From Stomoxys calcitrans (Eukaryota; Arthropoda; Insecta; Diptera; Muscidae), in assembly GCF_963082655.1 (NCBI RefSeq), contig NC_081552.1, positions 8,090,448-8,154,447 on the forward strand: a stretch of 64,000 nt of DNA, read 5' to 3'. Within the stretch, counting starts at the first letter, position 1. Every line of letters starts with the position of its first letter. Positions 21,797 through 32,639 of this stretch are shown one piece after another. Below the pieces are notes generated by a model. The model searched no databases. It was not told the origin of the DNA and saw only the letters and a program-made list of their open reading frames with translations. Position numbers and translations under genes: made by a program.

Positions 21797-22975
21797 TATA
21801 CCCTACACCACTACTGTGGTAACTTAATGAATTAGTTTGTAACGCCTAAAAGGAAGAGAGATAGTCCCATTGATAAGTATACCGATCGACTCAGAATCAC
21901 TTTCTGATTCGATTTAGCTATGTCCGTCTCTCTGTCCGTCTATGTTAATTTGTGTACGAACTACAGGTAGCAGTTTTCATCCGATCGTCTTCCAATTTGG
22001 TATGGACATTTTTTTCGGTCTAGAGACGAAGGCTATTGAAATTGGAAAAAATCGATTCCGATTTGGATGAAGCTCTCACATTTATGTTCGCCCAATTTTT
22101 TTAGATTTTGGATAATTTGCAATTATGTTATCATTTATTAACCGATTCTCTCGAAATTTGGCAGGAAGGATTTCGGTTCAGATTTGGATATATCTCCCTT
22201 ATGTTCGTCCGATTTGCAGTAATAATGCAATAAAATGGTCATTTGTTAACCCATTCTCTTGAAATTTGTTATAAAGGATTTTCTCTTGACTCTCGATATT
22301 ACTAGTGAATTTCGTGGAAATCGCACGATTTATTGACCAATCTTCCCAGAATTTTGTACAACGCGTTCTTCGATAACATCCACAACGTTTTTAAAGTTTG
22401 CTCAAAATCTGTTCAGATTTAGACATAGCTCCCATATATATGTTCTCCCGATTTGCAGTAATATTGCAATCAAATGGTTATTTGTTAATCGATTCTCTCT
22501 AAATATGGGAGGTAGGATTGACTCTCGACATTATAGATAAACTTCATAGAAATTGGTTCATATTTATGTAGAGCTGTCATATATGTATATCGCCCGATTT
22601 TCACTTCTAGAGCCATTAAAATCGCAATTTTTGACCAATCATGCCAAAATTTTACACAACGCTTTTCTCGACGAGTACCACAATTTCTGAGAAGTTTGCT
22701 CGAAATCGGTTTAGAATTACATATAGCCCCCATATATATTTTCTTAAAATTTTGGGTAATTTGCAATAGTGTTGTCATTTGTGAACCGTGGTTATTATAG
22801 TTTGAACATATTTGCTCCAAATGTGATACGGATTGTTTAACAACCCATCTGAAAACATCCGGCGAGGTCCATCAAAATTGTTTCAGAATCAGACATAGCG
22901 CCCATTTTGTACGTATAAGATAGGTGTAGGGTATTAAAAAGTCGGCACCGCCTGACTTTTGCCTTTCATTATTGT
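21797..22975 (+). mobile_element. A4 mini-me/DINE-1-like element, near full length
   Basis: TATACCCTACACCACTACTGTGG start, ATAAGTATACCGATCGACTCAG, GTCCGTCTCTCTGTCCGTC, then about five poorly conserved units containing GAACCGATTCTCTCGAAAT-like and TTTAGACATAGCTCCCATATAT motifs. The end is GGTGTAGGGTATTAAAAAGTCGGCACCGCCTGAC cut at the stem (AGTCGGCACCGCCTGACTTT). The group differs from A1-A3 in its stem-loop (GTCGG/CCGAC) but shares the architecture. Confidence 0.8.
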
Positions 22976-22982
22976 GTATTTT

Positions 22983-25026
22983 TATACCCTCCACCATAAG
23001 ATGGGGGGTATACTAATTTCGTCATTCTGTTTGTAACTACTCGAAATATTCGTCTGAGACCCCATAAAGTATATATATTCTTGATCGTCGTGAAATTTTA
23101 TGTCGATCTAGCCATGTCCGTCCGTCTGTCTGTCCGTCCGTCCGTCCGTCCGTCCGTCCGTCCGTCCGTCCGTCCGTCCGTCCGTCCGTCCGTCCGTCCG
23201 TCCGTCCGTCCGTCCGTCCGTCCGTCCGTCCGTCTCTCTGTCGAAAGCACGCTAACTTCCGAAGGAGAAAAGCTAGCCGCTTGAAATTTTGCACAAATAC
23301 TTCTTATTAGTGTAGGTCGGTTGGTATTGTAAATGGGCCATATCGGTCCATGTTTTGATATAGCTGCCATATAAACCGATCTTGGGTCTTGACTTCTTGA
23401 GCCTCTAGAGTGCGCAATTCTTATCCGATTGGCACGAAATTTTGCACGACGTGTTTTGTTATGACATCCAACAACTGTGCCAAGTATGGTTCAAATCGGT
23501 CCATAATCTGATATAGCTGCCATATAAACCGATCTTGGGTCTTGACTTCTTGAGCCTCTAGAGTGCGCAATTCTTATCCGATTTGAATGAATTTTGGCAC
23601 GACTTCTTTTGTTATGATGTCCAACAACTGTGCCAAGTATAGTTCAAATCGGTTCATAATCTGATATAGCTGCCATATAAACCGATCTTGGGTCTTGACT
23701 TCTTGAGCCTCTAGAGTGCGCAATTCTTATCCGATTTGAATGAATTTTGGCACGACTTGTTTTGTTATGATGTCCAACAACTGTGCCAAGTATGGTTCAA
23801 ATCGGTTCATAATCTGATATAGCTGCCATATAAACCGATCTTGGGTCTTGACTTCTTGAGCCTCTAGAGTGCGCAATTCTTATCCGATTTGAATGAATTT
23901 TGGCACGACTTGTTTTGTTGTGATGTCCAACAACTGTGCCAAGTATGGTTCAAATCGGTCAATAATCTGATATAGCTGCCATATAAACCGATCTTGGGTC
24001 TTGACTTCTTGAGCCTCTAGAGTGCCCAATTCTTATCCGATTTGAATGAATTTTGGCACGACGTGTTTTGTTATGATATTCAACAACTGTGCCAAGTATG
24101 GTCCTAATCGGTCCATAACCTGATATAGCTGCCATTTAAACTGATCTTGGGTCTTGACTTCTTAAGCCTCTAGAGTGCGCAATTCTTACCCGATTATAAT
24201 GAAATTTTGCACGACTTGTTTTGTTATGATATTCAACAACTGTGCCAAGTATGGTTGAGATCGGTCCATAACCTGATATAGCTGCCATATAAACCCATCT
24301 TGGGTCTTGACTTCTTAAGCCTCTAAAGTGCGCAATTCTTATCAGATTGGAATGAAATTTTGCACGACATGTTTTTTTTATGATATCCAACAAGTGTGCC
24401 AAAAATGCTCCAAATCGGCTCATAAACTGATATAGCTGTCATATAAACAGATCTGGGGACTTGACTTCTTGAGCTTCTAGAGGGCGCAATTCCTACCTGA
24501 TTTGGCTGAAATTTTGCATGACGTTTTTTATTTTTTATTTTTTCTTTCAACCACTGTGTCAAATAAGGTTTAAATCGGTTCATAACCTGATAAAGCTGCC
24601 ATATAAACCGATCTGGGATCTTGACTTCTTGAGCCTCTAGAAGTCGCAATTATTATCCGATTTGCCTGAAATTTTGTACGATGGATCCTCTCTTGACCAT
24701 CAACATACGTGTTTATTATGGTCTTAATCTGTTCATAGCCCGATACAGCTCCCATATAAATCGATCTCTCTATTTTACTTTTTGAGCCCCCAAAGGGCGC
24801 AATTCTTACTCGAATTGGCTGACATTCTACACAGGTCTCCAACATATAATTTAATTGTGGTCTAAACCGGATCATATCTTTATATCGCTCCAATAGCAGA
24901 GCAAATCTTTTCTTATATCACTTTTTGCCTAAGAAGAGATGTCGGGAAAAGAACTCGACAACTGCGCTCCATGGTGGAGGGTATATAAGATTCGGCCCGG
25001 CCGAACTTAGCACGCTTTTACTTGTT
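22983..25026 (+). mobile_element. A1 element with ten monomers and expanded (CCGT)n
   Basis: The longest A1 copy. Start TATACCCTCCACCATAAG, core with AAGTATATATATTCTTGATCG, then a GTCY microsatellite at 23115-23241. Ten monomers follow (AGCTGCCATATAAACC at 23362, 23515, 23668 and so on, every 153 bp), the inner ones nearly identical to each other. It ends with leader, stem-loop TTCGGCCCGGCCGAACTTAG and TTTTACTTGTT. Long minus-strand frames here (for example 24136-24423, 24570-24893) carry the motif SRGSRSQDPRSVYM every 51 residues and are repeat artefacts. Confidence 0.9.
23115..23241. repeat. (GTCY)n tetranucleotide microsatellite, about 32 units
   Basis: Almost pure TCCG/GTCC repeat from 23133 to 23232 with GTCT variants at both ends. 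Equivalent tracts in the other elements of the window have two to eight units. Frames RTDGRTDG and PSVRPSVR on the two strands are translations of this repeat. Confidence 0.95.
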
Positions 25027-26289
25027 TCTTTTTAATTTATTTTATTTTGTTTTAAATTGTTACATATATACATTAATAAAGTTTTTTGCTTAACTTTGTG
25101 AATTGCTTTCACACTTCGTTCGGTTTACTTAAGTTAATCGCTCCACTAAATTAAGGCTGCAATTCCTTCCATTGAACTCATTTGCTTTCCTGTTGTGCTT
25201 CCATTAATTCTTATTATCAGCCTTGGACACAAAGGGGGCTGAGTCCATTCATTTTAAGTGAAAGTAATTACATTCCTGATATACATCGACAATGTATGTA
25301 AAAATAATGACAATACGGGAGAGTTTCGTCAGTTTCGAGTTTCGTCATCATGATGGACTAGGGATGATATATAATTTCTTATACACCACATTTAAGGCTA
25401 CTTTCTTGGGCATATGATTAGGCCGGTTATTTACAAATGACTTTCAAGAGAAATTACAATTGAAATTTTGGCACAAGAAATTATTTTCTTAAAGCAACCC
25501 TTAAAATGTTTCTTATTTTAACAACTCTAGCCCTGCCATAGTAAAATATTATAAGACTTTTTATAAAAAGTGTATAGTTTTGCAACATTTCTTGAACATT
25601 TTCTCAATTAACGATTCGATTTTCCTGTTTAACACAAAAATGGTCGCTTGCTATGGCATCCTGTTTTGTACTGCTTAAATTACTCGGCAACTGTCATTGT
25701 ATTGCTGCTGTAAGCTACAGCGTAGGGTATTTGCTTTGTAAATCCTCCATTTGCTATTCATTCGTTTTCGAATAAGGGAGAACTTTTCTGTTGCATTGCA
25801 CTTAATAATAATCACAACATTATTGTCATTGAAAAGTGATACCATTCATGACTTACTTAAGAATAATCCGGCAAGAAGGTATTCTAAACCCCATATCCTT
25901 GTCATGAAGGCTTGGAGGTGAAATCGTAGAAAGCGTGTTTAAATTTCCTGAGTTAATGCTACAAAATTTCCATAGTCTATCAATATAAGGTGGTATGGGC
26001 TTGCGAACACATTTCCATTGATGGTCTGGGCAAAGAAATTAAACTATACAATGGCCAGACATTTTTCTTCAGTTGAAGGTAGCGGTTAACAGTTGCAAGT
26101 AAAATTGAAAACACCTTCAAAAGGGTACTGGTGACAATATGCAGCTGTGAATAGACATAAAACATCGTTATATTGAAAATTCCTGGTAATAGAAGATACT
26201 TTATCGGAAGAATATACGAGGTCTGCTATATACATTTCTGGCCTAATCATGAAAATGCAAATTTTTATCATTAAAATCGATTTTATTGT
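25027..26289. other. Unassigned spacer, possibly single-copy
   Basis: No interspersed family recognised and no long frame. The overlapping minus-strand frames at 25980-26271 have no recognisable domain. Composition is ordinary for fly intergenic or intronic DNA. Confidence 0.35.
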
Positions 26290-27080
26290 TTTTTTAAGTA
26301 TCCTTCAGAGTTGCATGATTTACTTGATTTATTTTGCATCTGATCAAATCAATGCCGATGCACTTTTCCCCTTCGATTGAGATACCTCCAAAACAAGGCT
26401 ATTGAACGCTTCAACAGCATTTTCTGGCGACCTTTAATCATTGACCACTCATTTTTATCTTAATGTTCGGGAATAAAACGAAGTCATTGAGTGCCAAGTC
26501 AGGGATAAACGGCGGATGAACCATCAATTCGACCATCATTGTCATCGTGAACAAAGATTCGTCTTCTCCGGTTCGATTTTCGAATTTCTCCCATGACTTC
26601 AGGCAATCAAATTGTCATGTACCACTCAGAATTGGTCGTCCAACGTTGCTCAAGGGAACAGTCGCCACATGACCAGTTCTGCCAACAAAAACAAACCTTG
26701 TAAACGGCAAGGTATACATGCTTTATCGAATGTATGCTGGTGAAGGAAATGCCAAAGAATGCCTCTGTCTTAAGTTCACGCACGGCATTAACGTTATCGT
26801 GTACAACGATAACGTCTTTGAGCGAGCATCAGCCACGACTGAATTCATTTTTTACAGTGCTATTGGATGGTGTTTTGTGAAAAATGGTCGCAAGAATGTG
26901 TTCACAAATTAGTTAAATTTTTTTTGTCGAATTAATTTTTCTTTAAGTCACTGTAAACAACCCAAATGATTGTCGTTCGTCAAAACGTTCTGATTGGGAA
27001 TGTCAGATTGCACCTGTCAACACTTGCTGTTGCATAGGCCAGAAACTCATATAGTAGCCCTCGTACTAGTGTTGTGTCAT
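26290..27080 (-). pseudogene. mariner-family transposase, dead copy
   Basis: Minus-strand reading, N to C: CEHILATIFHKTPSN (helix-turn-helix start) from about 26905, DNVNAVRELKTEAF and GISFTSIHSI (second helix-turn-helix), then IFVHDDND (second catalytic Asp) and LMVHPPFIPDLALNDFVLFP (third catalytic Asp region) near 26490. Frameshifts, stops and deletions separate them; the part between the helix-turn-helix and the catalytic core is shortened. Upstream sequence to 27080 resembles the 5' UTR of the other mariner at 36600-37135 (GTTGTTTACAGTGACTT against GTTGTTCACAGTAACTT), so they belong to related families. The plus-strand frame at 26718-26912 is its shadow. Confidence 0.75.
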
Positions 27081-27099
27081 GTGTATTGAAAGAAGTTAC

Positions 27100-27848
27100 A
27101 GTTTGCAGGACTACGAACTTCCTCATAAATTTCAGGGCGTCATGCAAGCTTATTATTCCAGATGATGATCCAAGGACACAGGCCTATCGCTTTATCCATG
27201 GTGGAGGACAGTGTATAAAAAGATTCGTATGAGGGAGTTCGAGAAAGCACAGAGATTGGCCAGCGTTGGGATCCGCACCGCAGACAGGTCTGGAGACGAT
27301 GCGGGATATCCAGCCCATTGGGCCCTATATTCGGAACTGCGCCACCAATGCTGCGCTTGGGCTGACGAAGCTCGGCATGTTGGATGCTATTGACGCGGAG
27401 GGGGACTGAGGGCCGAGGAGGATCTATCTGGCACCTGTACCGATTGGGATTAGGACATGCAGGATTCGTTTTCCAGGGAGGGATGACTGTAGGACGAATG
27501 CTGTGTTTGCAAGGGATTTGACCTCGATCTTCAGTTATGGCTATGGGGTCTACTCTGACGCACTCAACATCTATACGTCTCTGAGACTATTTGACTGTTA
27601 GACGAGTGCACGGCCTTTCAAGCAAGCAGCAAGTGATATTCTGTAAGGGATCTACCGCCCTCAAAACTCAGGATTTATATGGACAGTATGGCGGCTCTCA
27701 AGGCTCTGGGTTCGAGAACGATGAGGTTGAGGTGTGTGGCGGATAATTTGTAGTCCTCCCGGTCCACAATGTGACGCTGATGTCGATTGAGGGATTTAAG
27801 TCCATTTATGGCGTGTTGCCCCTGAGCATTCCATTGAGGAACAGGGCA
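27100..27848 (+). pseudogene. LINE C-terminal region with RNase H remnant
   Basis: Plus-strand reading shows KKIRMREFEKAQRLASVGI (the segment after the reverse transcriptase thumb in RNase H-bearing LINEs) near 27217-27275. RNase H remnants follow: the IYTSLRLFDC region near 27570 and IYMDSMAALKALGSRTMRLR near 27670, with the Asp that helps form the active site. Many stops and frameshifts are present. It is probably the same broad LINE group as 34470-35110. The 3' end runs into a SINE. Confidence 0.65.
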
Positions 27849-28141
27849 AACTTCTCACATATCAATGAGTGCTGTCCGATTCAAGTTTAAATTAAATGAT
27901 AAGGGACCTCCTTTTTATAGCCGTCCAAACGGCGTTCCGCTGTGCGACACCTATTTGGGGCTCCTTTCCTTCCATTTTACATAGCTTCTATGCATGGCAT
28001 AGTACCTCACAAATGTCGCAAGCGTTAGGAGGAGATAACACCCGCTGAAAATTTTTGCTGATGTTCTCGCCAGAATTCGAAATCAGGCGTCCAGCGTCAT
28101 AGGCGAACATTCTTACCTCTGCGCTACGGTGGACTACGTAT
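27849..28141 (-). mobile_element. tRNA-derived SINE, reverse orientation
   Basis: On the minus strand: CCGTAGCGCAGAGGTAAGAA (A-box-like) near 28128, TTTCGAATTCTGG (B-box-like) near 28080, then the body with GGTGTCGCACAGCGGAACGCC and AGGAGGTCCCTTATCATTTAA. It ends near AACTTCTCACATATCAATGAG in plus-strand terms. Matches the copy at 34141-34465. Confidence 0.7.
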
Positions 28142-28144
28142 TAT

Positions 28145-28500
28145 AAAGCGTATTGGCTGCTCGATTTAGTTGAAATTTGAAACAGTCGGCCATTTTAGAT
28201 CCATAGACATCCTTGAAAATTACGGTCTAGATTTGACCGTATATAAACAAAACGCTATATAGACCGGTCTTCCGATGTAGGGTCTTATTCTCATAAAAAG
28301 CGTATTTGTTGTCGGAATTTGTTGCAATATGACTTACATAAGGCTTCTCGGCACCTGAATCAAACGTGAGCCAGTTCAGCTCATATTTGGATATAACTAT
28401 GGATATTGTAGTGGAGTTACAATAATAAAGGGTGATGAATATATCCATGGTGGTGGGAATCCAAGATTCGTCACGGATCTTAAGTTTATACATGTTTTTC
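28145..28500 (+). repeat. A3-type fragment, stem-loop end
   Basis: Two decayed monomers (TATATAGACCGGTCTTCCGATGT) and an end with ATCCATGGTGGTGGGAATCC and a mutated stem (AAGATTCGTCACGGATCTTAA). The core and GTCY tract are missing. Confidence 0.65.
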
Positions 28501-28818
28501 TTTAAAGTTTTTTAGATAAACATGTACCAAATTTTTTTCTCTCCACTTTACCTCCTTCACGACATGCTGACTTTGAAACATTTTCCCCCATCAAGTAGTC
28601 AGTTTTTCAAAGTTAATTGCGGTGGGCGATCACCTTTTAATAGTGTGCTGAATGTTTACAAAAAGGAAATTATAGCTCCAACCATTCCATTGCATGCCAT
28701 ATAAACGTTTCGATTAAGTTATTGTGCTTGCCACAAAAGGTAGAAGGAAGTAGTCAATTTGAATCAAATGGATGCCTTGGCACGCATTTAAGCTGGAACC
28801 ATGGAAATTTGCAATAAC
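28501..28818. other. Unassigned spacer
   Basis: A 60-residue plus-strand frame (28522-28704) has no recognisable features. Nothing else seen. Confidence 0.3.
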
Positions 28819-29805
28819 AAACAAGTAAAAGCGTGCTAAGTTCGGCCGGGCCGAATCTTATATACCCTCCACCATGGATCGCATTTGTCGAGTTCTTTTC
28901 CCGGCATCTCTTCTTACCCAAAAAAGGATATAAGAAAAGATTTGCTCTGCTATTAGAGCGATAGCAAGATATGGTCCGGTTTGGACCACAATTAAATTTT
29001 ATGTTGGAGGCCTCTGTAAAATGTCAGCCAATTCGAATAAGAATTGCGCCGTTTGGGGCTTAAGAAGTAAAATAGAGAGATCGAATAATATAGGAGCTGT
29101 TTCGGGCTATAGACCGATTCAGACCATAATAAATACGTATGTTGATGGTCATGAGAGGATCCGTCGAACAAAATTTCAGGCAAATCGGATAATAATTGCG
29201 ACTTCTAGAGGCTCAAGAAATCAAGATCCAAGATCGGTTTATATGGCAGCTATATCGGGTTATGATCTGATTTGAACCTTATTTGACACAGTTGTTGAAA
29301 GTAAGAATAAAATACGTCACGCAAAATTTCAGCCAAATCGGATAGGAATTGCGCCCTCCAGAAGCTCAAGAAGTCAAGTCCCTAGATCTGTTTATATGAC
29401 AGCTATATCAGGTTATGAACCGATTTGAACCATACTTGGCACTGTTGTTGGATATCATAACAAAATACTTCGTGGAAAATTTCATTCCAATCGGATAAGA
29501 ATTGCGCACTCTAGAGGCTCAAGAAATCAAGATCCAAGATCGGTTTATATGGCAGCTATATCAAAACATGGACCGATATGGCCCATTTACAATACCAACT
29601 GACCTACACTAATAAGAAGTATTTGTGCAAAATTTCAAGCGGCTGGCTGGACAGACAGACGGACGGACATGGCTAGATCGACATAAAATGTCGCGACGAT
29701 CAAGAATATATATACTTTATGGGGTCTCAGACGAATATTTCGAGTAGTTACAAACAGAATGACGAAATTAGTATACCCCCCATCCTATGGTGGAGGGTAT
29801 AAAAA
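28819..29805 (-). mobile_element. A1 mini-me/DINE-1-like element, complete
   Basis: Complete at both ends: AACAAGTAAAAGCGTGCTAAG, stem-loop TTCGGCCGGGCCGAA, TATACCCTCCACCATGGATCG, leader, four monomers, a short GACAGACAGACGGACGGAC tract, AAGAATATATATACTTTATG and ATGGTGGAGGGTATAAAAAA. It contains one small deletion near 29643, where the leader to the GTCY tract (TAGCTTTACTCC in other copies) is lost. Good type copy for A1. Confidence 0.9.
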
Positions 29806-30074
29806 ACAACAATTTAATGAAATTATTCAGTTGAACTTCAATGAATAACAATCAGAGACAAGGTGACAAGAAGTTGGTTGAAATAAATGCTATAAAAAAT
29901 TCTATTAATTATGAGATTTTACAATGAAAATGCAATGAAAAATGCAAATGAATGCAATGAAAAAAAAACAAACAATTTTTTAACCAGTAAAACCAAATTA
30001 TTGTTGTTAAATTCCAAATTAATTACTCTTTAAGCGCTTGAGCCTTTTAGGAAATAAATTTAAAAAAAAGAAAA
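29806..30074. other. A-rich spacer
   Basis: Contains the tandem AATGAAAATGCAATGAAAAATGC near 29921-29960 and long A runs. No gene seen. Confidence 0.4.
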
Positions 30075-30825
30075 AACAAGTAAGAGCGTGCGGTCGGGTC
30101 GAATCTTATATACCCTCCCCCATGGATCACATTTGTCAAGTTCTTTGAATGACTTTTTCAAAAAAAACACCAGTCATACAAAAAAAAAAAAAAAACGCCA
30201 GTCATACACCTCCAAAATTTCAGGAAAATAAAGTAATACTTGCGCCCTCCAGAGGCTCACAAAGTCAAACTGGGAAGTCGGTTTATTTGGCACCTATAAC
30301 AGGTTATATACAGATTTAGACCATACTTGGAACAGTAGTTGGAAGTCAAAAACGTATGCGACATATGCAAAATTTCAACCGTTTTGGATAAGAATTGCGT
30401 CCTCTTGAAGCCCAAGAAGTCTAATCGGGAGATCGGTTTATATGGCGGATTTATCAGGATATTGATTGATTTACACCATACTTGACACAGTTGTTGGAAA
30501 TCAAAATAAAACTCTTCATGCTAAGATAAGAATTGCGCCCTCTAGAAGATCAAGAAGTCAAGACCCAAGATCGGTTTATACGGCAGCGATTTGACCGATT
30601 TTAACCATACTTGGCACAGTTGTTGGAAGTCATAACGATACACGTCATGCAAAATTTCAACCAAATCCGATAGGAATTTCGCCCTCTAAAGGCTCAAGAA
30701 GTCCAATCGGGAGATCTGTTTCTACGGCGGCTATATCAGGTTATGGACTGATTTAGACTATACTTGACACAGTTGTTAGGAGTCATAATAGAACACTTCG
30801 TTTCTTGGCTAAATGGTTATAAAAT
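30075..30825 (-). repeat. A1-type element lacking the core end
   Basis: AACAAGTAAGAGCGTGCGG with a shortened stem-loop, TATACCCTCCCCCATGGATC, then four monomers (TTTATTTGGCACCTATAAC, TTTATATGGCGGATTTATC and so on). A short A-rich insertion with a duplicated CCAGTCATAC lies at 30165-30208. It stops in a monomer, with no GTCY tract or closing box. Confidence 0.75.
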
Positions 30826-30829
30826 ATTA

Positions 30830-31085
30830 AAACAAGTAAAAACGTGTTAAGTTCGACCGTGCCGAACTTTGGATACCCACCACCATGGATAAATTATCCA
30901 TCCTCTACTACAACAACTCCACTACAATATCCATTGTGATATGCAAATCGGAGATGGTCTGGATCATATTTGATTGAGGTCCCGACCCTTTATCGAACCC
31001 TTTATCGGCAGATCAGTCTATACAGCAGCTATATCCAAATATGATATATGAAATTTCATCCAAATTGGACAGAGCAATCGAGGGT
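30830..31085 (-). repeat. A3 fragment, stem-loop end
   Basis: AACAAGTAAAAACGTGTTAAG, stem TTCGACCGTGCCGAACTTTG, GATACCCACCACCATGGAT, then part of one monomer (TCTATACAGCAGCTATATCC). It ends where an unrelated AT-rich tandem begins. Confidence 0.75.
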
Positions 31086-31345
31086 TAAAAATTTTGTCTT
31101 TAAAAATATTTATTGAAAGTCGTCTAATGAAAATATTTTATGAAATGTTTTAGGTTTAAAAGATGATTCTTTTAGAAAAAATAGTTTCGATGATGCCCGG
31201 GCCCGCGCAGCACTTGCCTTTAGACAATATTTCATCGAAATTTTGTCTTTAGAAAAAATTTCTTTCAAGTTTTATCTTTACATAGAAAAGATTTCATGTT
31301 GTATTTTATTTTGTGATTTTTCATTTTGTTTCTATTTGAGACAGA
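31086..31345. repeat. AT-rich short-unit repeat (TTTTGTCTTTAGAAAA type)
   Basis: Irregular units of about 30-37 bp around ATTTTGTCTTTAGAAAAAATTTC recur here and again at 33480-33620. A GC block GATGCCCGGGCCCGCGCAGC at 31193-31212 interrupts it. Confidence 0.55.
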
Positions 31346-32639
31346 AAAGCATAATAAACAAGTAAAAATGCATTAAGGATATCCACCACCTCTGGCATAT
31401 ATGTAAAGCTCCTTTTGTCCCACTTTAGTGAAAACTGTATAACTTATTCCTTCAAATTCGACACTGACATTGAGTGGTCTTTATTAGACTTATATTTATT
31501 ATATAAGTCACTGTTCAATTTTGTAGAACAAATATAGCTGCCAAAATGTTTTTTTTGCAGCTATATCCATATATAAACCGATCTGAACTATATAGGTCAC
31601 GGATGTCGAAAAGCCTAACATAAATCACTGCTTCAAATTTGAACGAAATCGTATAATAAATAAAATAAATTGGAAGAACGGTCTATATGGCAGCTATATC
31701 TATATAGTCTAATCTGACTCAACAACAACTCACTATTTAAAATTTTAATGAAATCAGGTAATAAATAAAGCTTTTATGGTCGGATGTTGGGAGGCCTAAA
31801 AATACTCACTGTTTTAAATTTCAGCGGAATCGAGTAATAAATAACGATTTTATTGGCTTCAGACCACTTACCGGCAGATAGGTGTATATGACAGCTATAT
31901 CTAAATACGGTCCGATCTGAACCACGTTTAGATCAGATGTCGGGAGGCTTAAACCAACACACTGTTTCAAATTTCAACGAAATCAGATAAAAAATATAGA
32001 CTTAATGTGCTTCAGAAACTTTAGCGGGATATCGGACTATATGGCAGCAATATCTAAATATAGTCCGATGTAATCCATGTTAGGTCAAATGTCGGGAGGC
32101 TCAAAATAACCCACTGTTTCAAATTTCAACGAAGTCGGGTAATAAATTAAGCTTTTATGGGCTTCAGACCCCTTATCGGCAGATCGGTCTATATGACAGC
32201 TATATCTAAATAAAGTCCGATCAGAACAATATTTAGATCGGATGTTGGGAGGCGAAGTCGGTTGAAAATTAAAGCTTTTATAGGCTTCAGGCCCTTTATT
32301 GGGAGATTGGTCCATATATGGCAGCTATATTTAAATAATGTCTGATCTGAACCATATTTAATTCTGATGTCGGGAGGCCTTAAACAACTCTCTGTTTAAA
32401 ATTTCAGCGAAATCGGATAAAAAATAAAGCATTTATGGGCATTAGACCCTTTGTCGGCAGATCGGTCTATATAGCAGCTATATCCAAATACGGTTTGATT
32501 TGGCCCGTTCAAGAACTCAACCAGCGTGCATCAAAAAGTCGTTTCTGTGCCAAATTTCTGCTCAATATTTGAGGGCTGTAGAGTGACAGACACACGGACA
32601 TCGTAAAATCGTCTTAGAATTTTACGACGATCTGAAATA

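Noticed and set aside
23037..23370. Frames rich in RTDG and RPSV repeats
   Set aside because: Translations of the (CCGT)n microsatellite.
22983..25026. CRISPR-like regular spacing
   Set aside because: Units are 153 bp of continuous repeat without short repeat/unique spacer structure, in a eukaryotic genome.
26718..26912. Plus-strand frame of 64 residues
   Set aside because: Antisense shadow of the minus-strand mariner transposase remnant.
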